This document shows, in pieces, positions 49,905 to 58,135 of a DNA stretch of 64,000 nucleotides (its first letter is position 1; each line of letters opens with the position of its first letter). The notes beneath the pieces were generated by a model, which was given only the letters and a program-made list of their open reading frames with translations, was not told where the DNA came from and ran no database searches. The stretch is from an uncultured Muribaculaceae bacterium (GTDB taxonomy: Bacteria > Bacteroidota > Bacteroidia > Bacteroidales > Muribaculaceae): assembly GCA_910583675.1 (NCBI GenBank), contig CAJTYH010000005.1:1-64000 (forward strand), written 5' to 3'. The position numbers and the translations under genes are program-made.

Positions 49905-51538
49905 TCAATTTTTTAGAGTTTCGGGTAAGAATGAAAATATGTGTTTGATAACCTTGACAGTCCAACCATTGCCTAACATTCGATATTGCTGTGTTTCCGA
50001 TACAACCCACTTATACCATGTTGGCACGGTCTGTAACCGGGCGCACTCCGTCGGGGTCAGGCGACGGATCCGGCGTGGTTCGCCGTCGAGTAATACGTTA
50101 ATAGTTCGGCCTCCGCTACCGTCCATGAGTGCCGGGGCCTTACCCTTCGGGTCATATACTCGGTTTTGTTGGTAAGGTTGGCGCCCGTTACTTTCACGGT
50201 TCGGATTAACTTGCAATATCAGGTTATCTTTTTGCACAGTGGTTAGTGTATCGGTCTTGCCGTATTCGGTTCGTCTCGGTATCAAACAGGCACTTTCGAC
50301 AATTAAGTTATTTTGTTCCCATGCATTTTGCGTTAAAGTCGGGGCTTTATCGGTGTGTAGGGTGATCGGTTTCCTGCCTCTCGCACGTTGGAGTATCAAA
50401 TTATCCTTAGCGACAGTAGTAAGGCAGTTAGTTTTGCCTGGTTCCGGCGCAACCTCCAAACGCTGTTCTACACTTCCATCTGTAGCAGTTTTTCTGCCTC
50501 TTGATGCAACGCAAATATTATCAATTTTGGTGGTACAGGTTTCATAGTCCATAATTAAAGTCATGTCGTTAGCCCGTGCGCTGTTATCGGGGTTAATTCT
50601 TTTTGCCATTTCCAGTATATAGGGGCGCGTTGCAAATCCACCAAATCCGTTTCCGTATGTCGCTGTTATTGTTGGTACTTTATCGGTATCTACGAATATT
50701 AGACCGCCGCCGTTGTTGATATATGGTTTTACTATCTTCGTACTTTTACTAAATTGCAAGTTCCGTTGCCTCCTATTTTTAGGGTGCTGCACTTCCCCCC
50801 CTCACGGAATTTTGCCTGGAAACCGTTCCTGGCTTTTTCGTTGCGGTCGTTATATTCCAGTAGGGCTTTAACCGTTTCGTCTTTGAGGTAATATTTTTCA
50901 GCGACCTCATTATCGAGAATGTCATTAAGGAAAATGCCCAGATCTTTCGGTTGCGGAATGTCGCTAACCACAGTGCCGAAAAGGTCTGTTTGCCGTGTCC
51001 GTATATTAGTCCAGTAAATGCGCTTTCGGGTTTGCGCCGACACTAACGCACTATTGATGTGAACTCCGGCAATGCCTATCGCCTCCGTCAGTACATTTTC
51101 CCATTTTTTACCCATTTCCACGTTTTCAAGTAAAAAGAGGATGCCGGGATTGGTTTCGCGCAATTCGTTTAAGATTCGCATATACTCCCAAAACAGGTAA
51201 CTTTGCCCCTCAAACTCAAACCCGGATTCTTTAAGCTGCAGGTATCGTTGAAGAGTGTAAATTTCTTCTTTCTCTTTGGTACTCATTCCGACGCGTTTTC
51301 CGGCAAAACTGAAAGATTGGCACGGTGATCCTCCTATAAGCAAATCGACGTGTCCCAATGCGCGGCCGTCTATGTTGCGCACATCGCCCAGTTGGATAGT
51401 GTCAGGAAAGTTTGCCATTGTATTTTTAATGGCAAACTTATCTATTTCACTTGCGTAATATCGGGTAATAGGTACGCCCATATCTCTAAGCGCGGTTTGT
51501 CCGCAACTCATTCCATCGAATAAACTTAATACTATCAT
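49905..51538 (-). pseudogene. C5-cytosine DNA methyltransferase, frameshifted
   Basis: The first frame (ATG 51538 to about 50733) carries motif I LFDGMSCGQTAL, motif IV GGSPCQSFSFAG with the catalytic Cys, motif VI LLENVEM and motif VIII QTRKRIYW, then TLKIGGNG...NLVKV. The second (about 50750-49905) carries KIVKPYINNGGG, repeated LTTVxKDNLILQ/NNLIV units and motifs IX-X (TPTECARLQTVPTWY, YRMLGNGWTV). Joining needs a -1 shift near 50740. Without it motif X is lost and the enzyme should be inactive. The region between motifs VIII and IX is unusually long and repetitive, perhaps several target-recognition units. Confidence 0.85.
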
Positions 51539-51722
51539 TTGTTTTCGGGTTTGTGATTATTACACGCTTCCTGTTGAGCCTCTACGATGGTTTCCGAAAT
51601 AATACACGTTCCTACATCGTCCCCGTCAAGATTGAAAAACAGGCAGCCCGCGCACATTTCGTTATTTGGTTCCGTGGGGGGGTAATTGTTAGGGGGCAAA
51701 CAAAGGTTTGTTGTGGTTTCAT
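51535..51722 (-). pseudogene. Small Cys-containing phage protein, possibly frameshifted
   Basis: The frame ending at 51535 reads MCAGCLFFNLDGDDVGTCII followed by SETIVEAQQEACNNHKPENK (40 aa from ATG 51657), with a zinc-ribbon-like cysteine arrangement. Its stop overlaps the C5 methyltransferase ATG (ATGA), which favours a real gene. An ATG at 51722 (MKPQQTFVCP) joins it only through a -1 shift at a run of five C (LPPNNYPPTEPNNE follows). So either the gene starts at 51657 or it carries a small indel. Confidence 0.5.
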
Positions 51723-51726
51723 GTTC

Positions 51727-51990
51727 TTATATTTTAGCGGTTATCGCCTCCAGTACTTCTGTGGCGCAGTTTTTGATGTATGGGCGTGTATCGCCGTCGG
51801 AATAGTCGCAGGTTTCAGCCCATACCGTTACCCATATTCCCATGATTCTAACTTGCGCCTTTGTCGTGTAAAGCATGGTGCATTGTGTCAGGTTACTTTG
51901 CTTCGCGCTCTCGACGATACGCGATTTGAGGCGCAGATGCTTGGCGCACATTTGGCCGGTTCGATTGTTGGATTGCTTGATAATTTCCAT
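51727..51990 (-). CDS. Hypothetical early protein, 87 aa
   Basis: Starts MEIIKQSNNRTGQMCAKHLR. Contains VRIMGIWVTVWAETCDYSDG. Small mixed protein with three spaced cysteines. It lies in the early operon just before the DNA methyltransferase cluster. No family recognised. Confidence 0.55.
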   Translation of the reverse strand: MEIIKQSNNRTGQMCAKHLRLKSRIVESAKQSNLTQCTMLYTTKAQVRIMGIWVTVWAETCDYSDGDTRPYIKNCATEVLEAITAKI

Positions 51991-52056
51991 TTTGCACGGT
52001 CGGTTTTAATTACCCGGTTTTCGCCGGGCAAAGGTTAAAGTTTCAAGTTTTAAGGC

Positions 52057-52740
52057 TTAGGAATAGATGCTGCGACAGGGGCGCACTCTGCGTTGGCTGC
52101 AGGTCTTAGTGCCCCAGATGAGGTAGCCGTCACATAGGGACAGACCCCACGCGTGGGCCTCGCTGTACTCTGTAGATGTCCAATACCAAATACCAGGTAT
52201 CGGGCTACCGCCGACATACTCCAACGCTTCGTTAATGGCTTTGCGGTGGAGATAGATTAAATACATTTCGGCAACACTCGGAATGTACCAACCATTTTTT
52301 AGATTGATAGCCGGATTTAGATTTTCGGCTTTAAGGTGGTCGGTATTGGTTTTTCCGTTCCAGTCGGCCACAGCGTCTATATGCTCCGTAATGTAGCCGT
52401 TGTAATCCTTTTTATCCTTATGGGTCGTTAGGGTTACGTCCTCGTCATAGGCTGCGTCATAGAGCGCGACAATTATGGATTTGTCGCCTTGCTTTATGCC
52501 GACACCTACAACGTTGTCAATATCCGGCTCGTTTCCGTAATGTGTTATATCCGGAAATATATGAGCGCAATTATCTTCCGTAATGAAATAGATGCCATCG
52601 GGTAGCGTTTCACCCAAAATGTTAATAGTGGCAACAGATTCATCAGTCTTGATAAAGTTGTAGATTTCGTTTAGGGTACAGTCCTGTAAGCTGCACACAT
52701 TTTTTACGACTTCCAAACGGTCTTTTTCTTCTTGCGTCAT
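52057..52740 (-). CDS. DUF1566/C-type-lectin-fold protein
   Basis: 227 aa. After a non-descript N-terminal half, residues about 145-227 (GWYIPSVAEMYLIY, GSPIPGIWYWTSTEYSEAHA, CDGYLIWGTKTCSQRRVRPC) have the FGE/C-type-lectin pattern of DUF1566 and Fib_succ_major domains. Proteins ending like this are often variable targets of diversity-generating retroelements, but no reverse transcriptase or template repeat is present in the window. Its place in the replication operon is unusual, as such folds normally occur in virion tips. Confidence 0.75.
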   Translation of the reverse strand: MTQEEKDRLEVVKNVCSLQDCTLNEIYNFIKTDESVATINILGETLPDGIYFITEDNCAHIFPDITHYGNEPDIDNVVGVGIKQGDKSIIVALYDAAYDEDVTLTTHKDKKDYNGYITEHIDAVADWNGKTNTDHLKAENLNPAINLKNGWYIPSVAEMYLIYLHRKAINEALEYVGGSPIPGIWYWTSTEYSEAHAWGLSLCDGYLIWGTKTCSQRRVRPCRSIYS

Positions 52741-52868
52741 AATGTTTATATGTGTTAAATTTTTGTCTAATTTTCGATTTAAGCGCGTTTCGGGGTTTGG
52801 GTGGTAATTTGTATATCTTGGTTATCTCCGCCGCTCCTGTGTGCTTCTATTATCGAAATTCGGGATTG

Positions 52869-54821
52869 TTAGTCTTTGAGGTAATAGGGAGTGGTATAAC
52901 CTGAGCCTTTTAGGGGCAGATCTCGACACCATTCTATCGGGTGGCTAAATAGTGCCTCCACATCGGAAAGCGGTCGGTTAACCTCCACCTCAGTTACTAT
53001 TTCGTCGTGAATGTGGAAAACAATAGGTAATCCGGCTTGCTTGGCTCTAAGTATCACGATACCCAATATATCACGCGCAATGGCTTGTACTACGTTTTCG
53101 GTTAGTTTGCCGCCGTATGTGCGTATCTTTTCCCATTTTTTCGTTACCTGGTTCAAACCCTCATACTCTATTATTTCATGGTCGCCGCGCCAACCGTCGT
53201 TATATTCCATGCCTACAGTTGCGCGTGGGTAACAGATGGTGCGCCCGGACGGTAAGGTAATTGTCAGCATACCCCACCGAAAGCCTATCACAATGCCCCG
53301 GTGTATCGGTACATCTTTGCCTGTATTGATCGCGGTGATAGCGGCTTTTTCGATAATAGCCCATAGCCGGACAATTCGGGGGTTGGAATTGCGCCACAAC
53401 TTAACGATTTCCTTCTCCTCCCACTCGGTAAGCCCTAGCTTGGAACCGCCCATAGCCTCCAGTGCCGACACGCCGCCGCCGTAGCCTAATGCGAGTGTTG
53501 CGATTTTACCTTTTTGGCGTAACTCGGCATTGCGTCCGTGCTTCTCAACAGGCACACCGAACATTTTAGATGCGTTGGCACAATAAATGTCGCCCTCCTG
53601 CCTAAACACGTCCAATACCCAGTTTTCCCCGGCTAACCATGCAATTACTCTTGCTTCGATAGCGGAAAAATCGCAGACATGGAAAGTATGCCCCGGTGCG
53701 GCGATAAAAGCGGTGCGGATAAGTTCGCTTAAAACCTGGGTAACGTTGTTGTAGTTCATCTCAAATTCTTCCAAATCTCCGGCTTTGACTAACTCACGCG
53801 CAAAATCCAAATCGGATAAATGGTTTTGGGGTAGGTTCTGCACTTGCACCAGCCGCCCGGCCCATCGCCCGGTACGCGCCGCACCGCAAAATTGCAATAG
53901 TCCGTGGATCCTACCGTCAGCGCATACACACACCTGCATTGCGTTGTACTTTTTATTAGAGGTCTTACCCATTTCCCGGCGCAATGCCAATACTCGCCGG
54001 GCTTTCGGGTAATAGGTCAGTTGGGATTCCAACTCATCAAGGCTCTTTTTATTAAGCGTGGTAACGCTTATGCAAGTGTTGGCGGTCAGATAGTCTTTTA
54101 TCTGCTTCGGGCTGTTGGGATTTTCCATCCCGGTCAGTTTTTGCGCTTCTTTGATCAATTCGGCTTTATACTCCTCGTCGAAACGTGCGGCATTATCCAC
54201 CAATAGACGGTCAATAAGTACGCCCCTATCGTTAATTTCTTGGTCGGCGATATAAAGCAGTTCATCAAATTCGGCCGGCTCCAAGCGACGCACTTTTTTC
54301 AGTATCGCTTGCTCTACCTCGACATCGCGGATATTGTATTGCTTGAAAGTTTCCCACCTGTCCGGCGCGTCGCTTGGCAGGTGGCGTTTGCCGTTTTTGC
54401 CGGGCATGGAAAAATAGCGGATAAGTAATTTGCCCTCCTGCATCTTGCTCTCGGCGAGTTTAAGCACCTCGGCGCATTGCCCCAGTGATAGAGGCAGACC
54501 CATTCGGGCAGCTCTCACCATCGTACATTTCCATTGTGCCGGATCCAAGGGCGCGGCATAGCCGAAATACTTACCTATGCAGATACGTTCAAATGCGGCG
54601 TTAAATGCCGTCTTGGTTACGTCAGGGTCGGTTAGTGCCTCGCGTACATTGTCGGGCAATGATTCGCCCAGTGCAAAATCTACGCAAATAACCGGGTCTC
54701 CGTCGATACTGTAGGCAAAAAGCAATATGGTAAAGTCTTTTGCTTCGACGTACTTGTAAACGCCACAACTTGATAGGTCGTTGCTGCTGTAGGTTTCTAT
54801 GTCTATGCCTAATTCTTTCAT
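52869..54821 (-). CDS. Family A DNA polymerase
   Basis: The start is MKELGIDIETYSSNDL (54821; another ATG lies at 54863). The N-terminal 3'-5' exonuclease has IDIETYSS, AFNAAFERICIG and QYNIRDVEVE. The polymerase domain has motif A FSAIEARVIAWLAG, motif B KGKIATLALGYGGGVSALEA and motif C HIHDEIVTEV. About 650 aa, the size of phage PolA of the DUF2815 module. It replicates phage DNA. Confidence 0.95.
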   Translation of the reverse strand: MKELGIDIETYSSNDLSSCGVYKYVEAKDFTILLFAYSIDGDPVICVDFALGESLPDNVREALTDPDVTKTAFNAAFERICIGKYFGYAAPLDPAQWKCTMVRAARMGLPLSLGQCAEVLKLAESKMQEGKLLIRYFSMPGKNGKRHLPSDAPDRWETFKQYNIRDVEVEQAILKKVRRLEPAEFDELLYIADQEINDRGVLIDRLLVDNAARFDEEYKAELIKEAQKLTGMENPNSPKQIKDYLTANTCISVTTLNKKSLDELESQLTYYPKARRVLALRREMGKTSNKKYNAMQVCVCADGRIHGLLQFCGAARTGRWAGRLVQVQNLPQNHLSDLDFARELVKAGDLEEFEMNYNNVTQVLSELIRTAFIAAPGHTFHVCDFSAIEARVIAWLAGENWVLDVFRQEGDIYCANASKMFGVPVEKHGRNAELRQKGKIATLALGYGGGVSALEAMGGSKLGLTEWEEKEIVKLWRNSNPRIVRLWAIIEKAAITAINTGKDVPIHRGIVIGFRWGMLTITLPSGRTICYPRATVGMEYNDGWRGDHEIIEYEGLNQVTKKWEKIRTYGGKLTENVVQAIARDILGIVILRAKQAGLPIVFHIHDEIVTEVEVNRPLSDVEALFSHPIEWCRDLPLKGSGYTTPYYLKD

Positions 54822-54894
54822 CGTTTCGTTTGCCGATTCTAACCCCAGTGCCAGGATTGACACCGGGGCGTTTTACTTAGAGTTGTGAGTTTTT

Positions 54895-55449
54895 TTATAA
54901 ATCCTCATCATCTTCCATGTCGATTTCGGCAAAATCGGTTTCAGCCGATACGCGGCCGCCCAGTTTCTCATCGTCCTTAAATTTCATAAGGTTGTTGAGA
55001 CCGCAGGCTACGCCACGGTTGCCGTTGGTATCGTAGGCAAAGAATGTTACCGACGCGATAGCCCATACGCCGCTGTACATTTCTTCCTCATCGACAATGG
55101 GGGTTTTGTCGCGGTACACCAGTCCGGGGCGCGTGGTGCTTTTGGCGTTGACGTAATAGCATCCTGCATATACATCATCATCCTTTTCGTCGCCGTCACG
55201 CAGACACAGGTCGAGTTTCTTAGGCTCCTTGCCGCCCCATTTGCCGACGATTCCGGCTTTTTTTGCGGCTTCGATAGCCTCGCGGATGGCTTTGATGGTT
55301 TCTTTTTCGGTCTTGGGGATAAGTATATTCGTCATATACTTTGCGTTGGCTTCGTTTCCGTCCGGGTTATACTTGGCAAAAACGTGGGTGTAGCTCAATC
55401 GGCATGGGCCGAAAACTACTTTGGTTTCATTTACTTTTGGTGTAATCAT
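54895..55449 (-). CDS. DUF2815 protein (ssDNA-binding type)
   Basis: The start is MITPKVNETKVVFGPCRLSY (55449; an alternative at 55476 overlaps the upstream stop). About 184 aa. The conserved elements include TNILIPKTEKETIKAIREAI, LCLRDGDEKDDD and VFFAYDTNGNRGVACGLNNL. The C-terminus is strongly acidic (EIDMEDDEDL), like the partner-binding tips of SSBs. The family is believed to bind single-stranded DNA in phage replication. Confidence 0.9.
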   Translation of the reverse strand: MITPKVNETKVVFGPCRLSYTHVFAKYNPDGNEANAKYMTNILIPKTEKETIKAIREAIEAAKKAGIVGKWGGKEPKKLDLCLRDGDEKDDDVYAGCYYVNAKSTTRPGLVYRDKTPIVDEEEMYSGVWAIASVTFFAYDTNGNRGVACGLNNLMKFKDDEKLGGRVSAETDFAEIDMEDDEDL

Positions 55450-55468
55450 TCTGGTTGTTTTGAAAGTG

Positions 55469-56635
55469 TTAAACATCGATATTGCTAAAATCATCTGCGG
55501 CGGCGTTATACGCCGGGCGTTTGTCGGTGGCCGGTACTAACGTGGGCTTTCCTTGTGGCTTGGTTAGATATTCGGCGCATAGAGCGGCAAAACGTTTTTT
55601 GCCTACCAACTTTTCAAGGTCGGTGATGCCGCGCAGTTCCACAGGCTTTTGAATGTCGGTTAGGGCAAATCCGTTGTCAGTCAATACACCTGTTAAGGCT
55701 TCGGGGTCTGAAATTTTTCGGACACTGCGCCCGGCAACAACTTTGTAGCCCTCATATTCCACACCTTCTAAGGCTTGTTGCAGGGCGTAATCCTCGACAC
55801 TATCCACCCATGACTTTATGATGGATAGCCACGGCAGTATATCGGTTGCCATTTTCTTAGGGCTTATGAGCCGGGGGTCTGTATTGCTTTGGGCTACGGC
55901 GGTGCATTTTTCAGCCAATGCCGCGCAACTATTTTTTACCTTGCAGAATTGGCACCACTCGCCGGGGCGTTGTTCGCCGTTGCCCTCAAAGGCTTCTTTG
56001 GCTTTTGGCTTTAATTCGTTTTCAGCCCATTGCAGCAACTCCGCAACGGTCATTTCAAACTCGCTTAAATTGTCGATGCGCGGCTGTACGATAGTCATGC
56101 GCACACGGTCTATGCGATATTCAAAATTGAATAAGAGATATGCGCCTAACGCATAAATCATCATTTGCGGATTCTCCGTTGCGGCTACCTTAACACCTTT
56201 GCCATACTTAAAATCTATAACCTCCATCAATCCGTCGGCTATAATGACAGTGTCGGCAGTTCCGAAAGCGTCCGGGATAAACTCGGTAAAGTCCAACCGG
56301 GTTTCTATCAGTAGTTGTGCGTCGGCGGTCTTGGATTTCGCCTCGGCGTACTTTTCCAGTACGATAGTCTTGTATGCTTCCGTGTACTCATCCATTTCGC
56401 CGCAATAATACTTGTCTTGCAATTCAAGTATTTCTTTTAATTCCCCTCTAATGTCGGTGCGGCCTAAATAGGCTTTCAACTTATGGGCGCATATTGCGTG
56501 TGCCAACGTCCCCTCCCGCGCATATACGCTGTCTTTGTCCGGGGCGTTTGCCTCCAGTCTTGGCGCGGCTACGCAGTTGAGCCAACGATGCGCCGCCGAC
56601 GGGCTTAGTAGTGCGTGTTGTCCGGGCATAATCAA
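55469..56635 (-). CDS. DUF2800 nuclease (PD-(D/E)xK, Cas4/AddB-like)
   Basis: 388 aa. The N-terminal HALLSPSAAHRWLNCVAAPR and GTLAHAICAHKLKAYLG, the catalytic TADTVIIADGLMEVIDFKYG (about 127-145), and the C-terminal Fe-S-type cysteines WCQFCKVKNSC (about 227-237) are all present. The protein precedes DUF2815 and polymerase in the usual order. Likely a recombination or end-processing nuclease. Confidence 0.92.
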   Translation of the reverse strand: MIMPGQHALLSPSAAHRWLNCVAAPRLEANAPDKDSVYAREGTLAHAICAHKLKAYLGRTDIRGELKEILELQDKYYCGEMDEYTEAYKTIVLEKYAEAKSKTADAQLLIETRLDFTEFIPDAFGTADTVIIADGLMEVIDFKYGKGVKVAATENPQMMIYALGAYLLFNFEYRIDRVRMTIVQPRIDNLSEFEMTVAELLQWAENELKPKAKEAFEGNGEQRPGEWCQFCKVKNSCAALAEKCTAVAQSNTDPRLISPKKMATDILPWLSIIKSWVDSVEDYALQQALEGVEYEGYKVVAGRSVRKISDPEALTGVLTDNGFALTDIQKPVELRGITDLEKLVGKKRFAALCAEYLTKPQGKPTLVPATDKRPAYNAAADDFSNIDV

Positions 56636-57165
56636 TATGGGGCTGGTTTGGTTTCTAACTTGCCGTCCTCGGTCACATAAAGTTCATCGCACATTTGCGC
56701 GAAACTATCAACCTTTTCGGCTGTATCGAGTGCGCTCGGCTTCTCTACCTGTAAAGTCGTAGCAAATACTTTGAATTGCTCGGTAAGTGCGCGGTGGTAT
56801 TTCTTGTAACCCTCGCCGTCGGTGTTTTCCTTATAGTCCGCGCCCTCGATACGCTGTCGGGTGCGGTGCATGATTTCGCGTACCTCTACACCAAAATCTC
56901 GCGGCTTGGCAGGAGTGACGGTTTGCGGCTGTTCCTGGGCTTCCGTGGTCGGTGCCGCTTTAGGTACTTCCTCTGTGGCTATCACCGGAGCGCCGGTTTC
57001 TGGCGCATCTACCTTGACGGCGATCGTTGTATTTGAAGCGTTACGTACCTGTGCCCCAATCTCCTTAGTCACCGCCTTTTCTATGCGGCGCCCCAGATTT
57101 GGCAGTTTGTCCTCCAATAACTCGAAAAGCCTATCAGAGAGTGTTAATGTGACTTGTAGTTCCAT
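56632..57165 (-). CDS. Early protein of unknown function, 177 aa
   Basis: Starts MELQVTLTLSDRLFELLEDK. The N-terminal ~40 residues are amphipathic helix. A Pro/Thr/Ala-rich linker follows (about 50-90), then a helical C-terminal domain (REIMHRTRQRIEGADYKENT, LTEQFKVFATTLQVEKPSAL). It overlaps DUF2800 by 4 bases. It may be a replication accessory protein; no family recognised. Confidence 0.6.
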   Translation of the reverse strand: MELQVTLTLSDRLFELLEDKLPNLGRRIEKAVTKEIGAQVRNASNTTIAVKVDAPETGAPVIATEEVPKAAPTTEAQEQPQTVTPAKPRDFGVEVREIMHRTRQRIEGADYKENTDGEGYKKYHRALTEQFKVFATTLQVEKPSALDTAEKVDSFAQMCDELYVTEDGKLETKPAPY

Positions 57166-57183
57166 TTATTAAATTTTAAAGAG

Positions 57184-57477
57184 TTAATGTTTTCGGTTCA
57201 TAAGAATTTTGTCTGCCCGGTCTGCTATCACCTCTGCAGTGGCAACCGGATTGTTTGTCAGCCATTCTTCCAGCTCGGTACGTTTGAAATAGCACATCTT
57301 ACCCATAGGCTTGTAGTGTGGTATCTCGCGGCGCATTGTCAATTTGTACAGGTAACTTTTTTTGATGCCCATGTACTGCGCCGCTTCGTCGAGTGTCAAA
57401 ACCTCCTTAGTGGCAAGTAGGGTGTCGCCAGCTACCATATCGGCTATTTCTTTTAATATCTCTTGTTCTATGCTCAT
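57184..57477 (-). CDS. HTH_17 (excisionase-like) DNA-binding protein
   Basis: 97 aa. Residues about 28-78 (LTLDEAAQYMGIKKSYLYKL, TMRREIPHYKPMGKMCYFKR, TELEEWL) form the MerR-type winged helix used by excisionases and small phage regulators. It is an early gene read from the promoter facing the repressor, so it may be Xis or an early regulator. It overlaps the upstream gene by 4 bases. Confidence 0.85.
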   Translation of the reverse strand: MSIEQEILKEIADMVAGDTLLATKEVLTLDEAAQYMGIKKSYLYKLTMRREIPHYKPMGKMCYFKRTELEEWLTNNPVATAEVIADRADKILMNRKH

Positions 57478-57677
57478 TGTCGGGCGTTTTTGGTGATTGA
57501 CAGTCTGTTGTTGGCATAATCCGATTCCGCGCTAAACTTGCAGCCCAATGAATGTTGCAGACGGTATGCAATGGCTTTGCCGCTGTTTACGGCCTCGGCG
57601 TTAGGCAGCTCAAAAGTCTGGGTTTCGCCTACCTTCATTCTGCGCAGTGTCGCGCTTGTTACTCTATCTTTTTCCAT
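57474..57677 (-). CDS. Hypothetical early protein, 67 aa
   Basis: Starts MEKDRVTSATLRRMKVGETQ. Contains AVNSGKAIAYRLQHSLGCKF, a helical part with regular small residues, and ends ITKNARQ. Small basic protein that may bind nucleic acid; no family recognised. Second gene of the early operon. Confidence 0.6.
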   Translation of the reverse strand: MEKDRVTSATLRRMKVGETQTFELPNAEAVNSGKAIAYRLQHSLGCKFSAESDYANNRLSITKNARQ

Positions 57678-57688
57678 ATGTAGTTTTA

Positions 57689-57934
57689 TTATCGGGGATA
57701 AAATGTTACAATCAAACGTCCGCTTTGGCCTTTGAAAGTCGGGGCGTGGTTGAGGCTCTTTAACGCCTTGCGGCTGTAGTGTTCGGCATGGAGATTGCCA
57801 ACCATTTCACAAAACCGGGCGAACCCAACAACTATGCGCTTACGTTCTTTCGGGAATGTCAGGCGTATGAGGTAATCGCGGTTTATCCTTTTCCGCAAAT
57901 CCGCTTCGTCCTTGATTATGTACTGTTTCGCCAT
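57689..57934 (-). CDS. Hypothetical first early protein, 81 aa
   Basis: Starts MAKQYIIKDEADLRKRINRD. Basic with strands IRLTFPKERKRIVVGFARF and RLIVTFYPR. It is the first gene after the repressor-controlled promoter, the position of Cro or anti-repressor proteins in many phages, but no HTH is evident. Unknown function. Confidence 0.6.
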   Translation of the reverse strand: MAKQYIIKDEADLRKRINRDYLIRLTFPKERKRIVVGFARFCEMVGNLHAEHYSRKALKSLNHAPTFKGQSGRLIVTFYPR

Positions 57935-58065
57935 TGCGTTTGCTATTTCGTTTGTTATTTGTTTGGCGGAAAAGAAAAACTGTCATAAATTTGCAGTTGG
58001 ATATTTGAGGTTAGGCAAATTGTCTGACAGCCTTTCTTATGTCCGTTTGTTTGTTATTTCGATGG

Positions 58066-58098
58066 CAAAGATATTGGATATTATTGGATATTTCCAAA
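58066..58098 (-). promoter_or_regulatory. Early promoter under repressor control
   Basis: On the minus strand, TATCTTTG (58073-58066) with TTTG (58098-58095) about 21 bases upstream. The region between these boxes is filled by the operator repeats at 58074-58107, so bound repressor would block polymerase. Drives the early operon starting at 57934. Confidence 0.75.
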
Positions 58099-58107
58099 TA
58101 TATCCAA
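58074..58107. promoter_or_regulatory. Repressor operators
   Basis: TTGGATAT at 58074-58081 and 58084-58091, and the inverted ATATCCAA at 58100-58107. The last two form a dyad with an 8-base centre. The repeats lie 29-62 bases before the repressor ATG and overlap the early promoter. Confidence 0.75.
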
Positions 58108-58135
58108 TATATTAACATTTTATTAACGGATTTTT

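Noticed and set aside
49212..51722. General sequencing error as the explanation for frameshifts
   Set aside because: All other prophage genes, including several of 2-3 kb, are intact; error limited to adjacent modification genes is possible but not the preferred reading.
52057..52740. A complete diversity-generating retroelement
   Set aside because: The lectin-like protein fits as a target, but no reverse transcriptase, accessory gene or template repeat was seen in the window.
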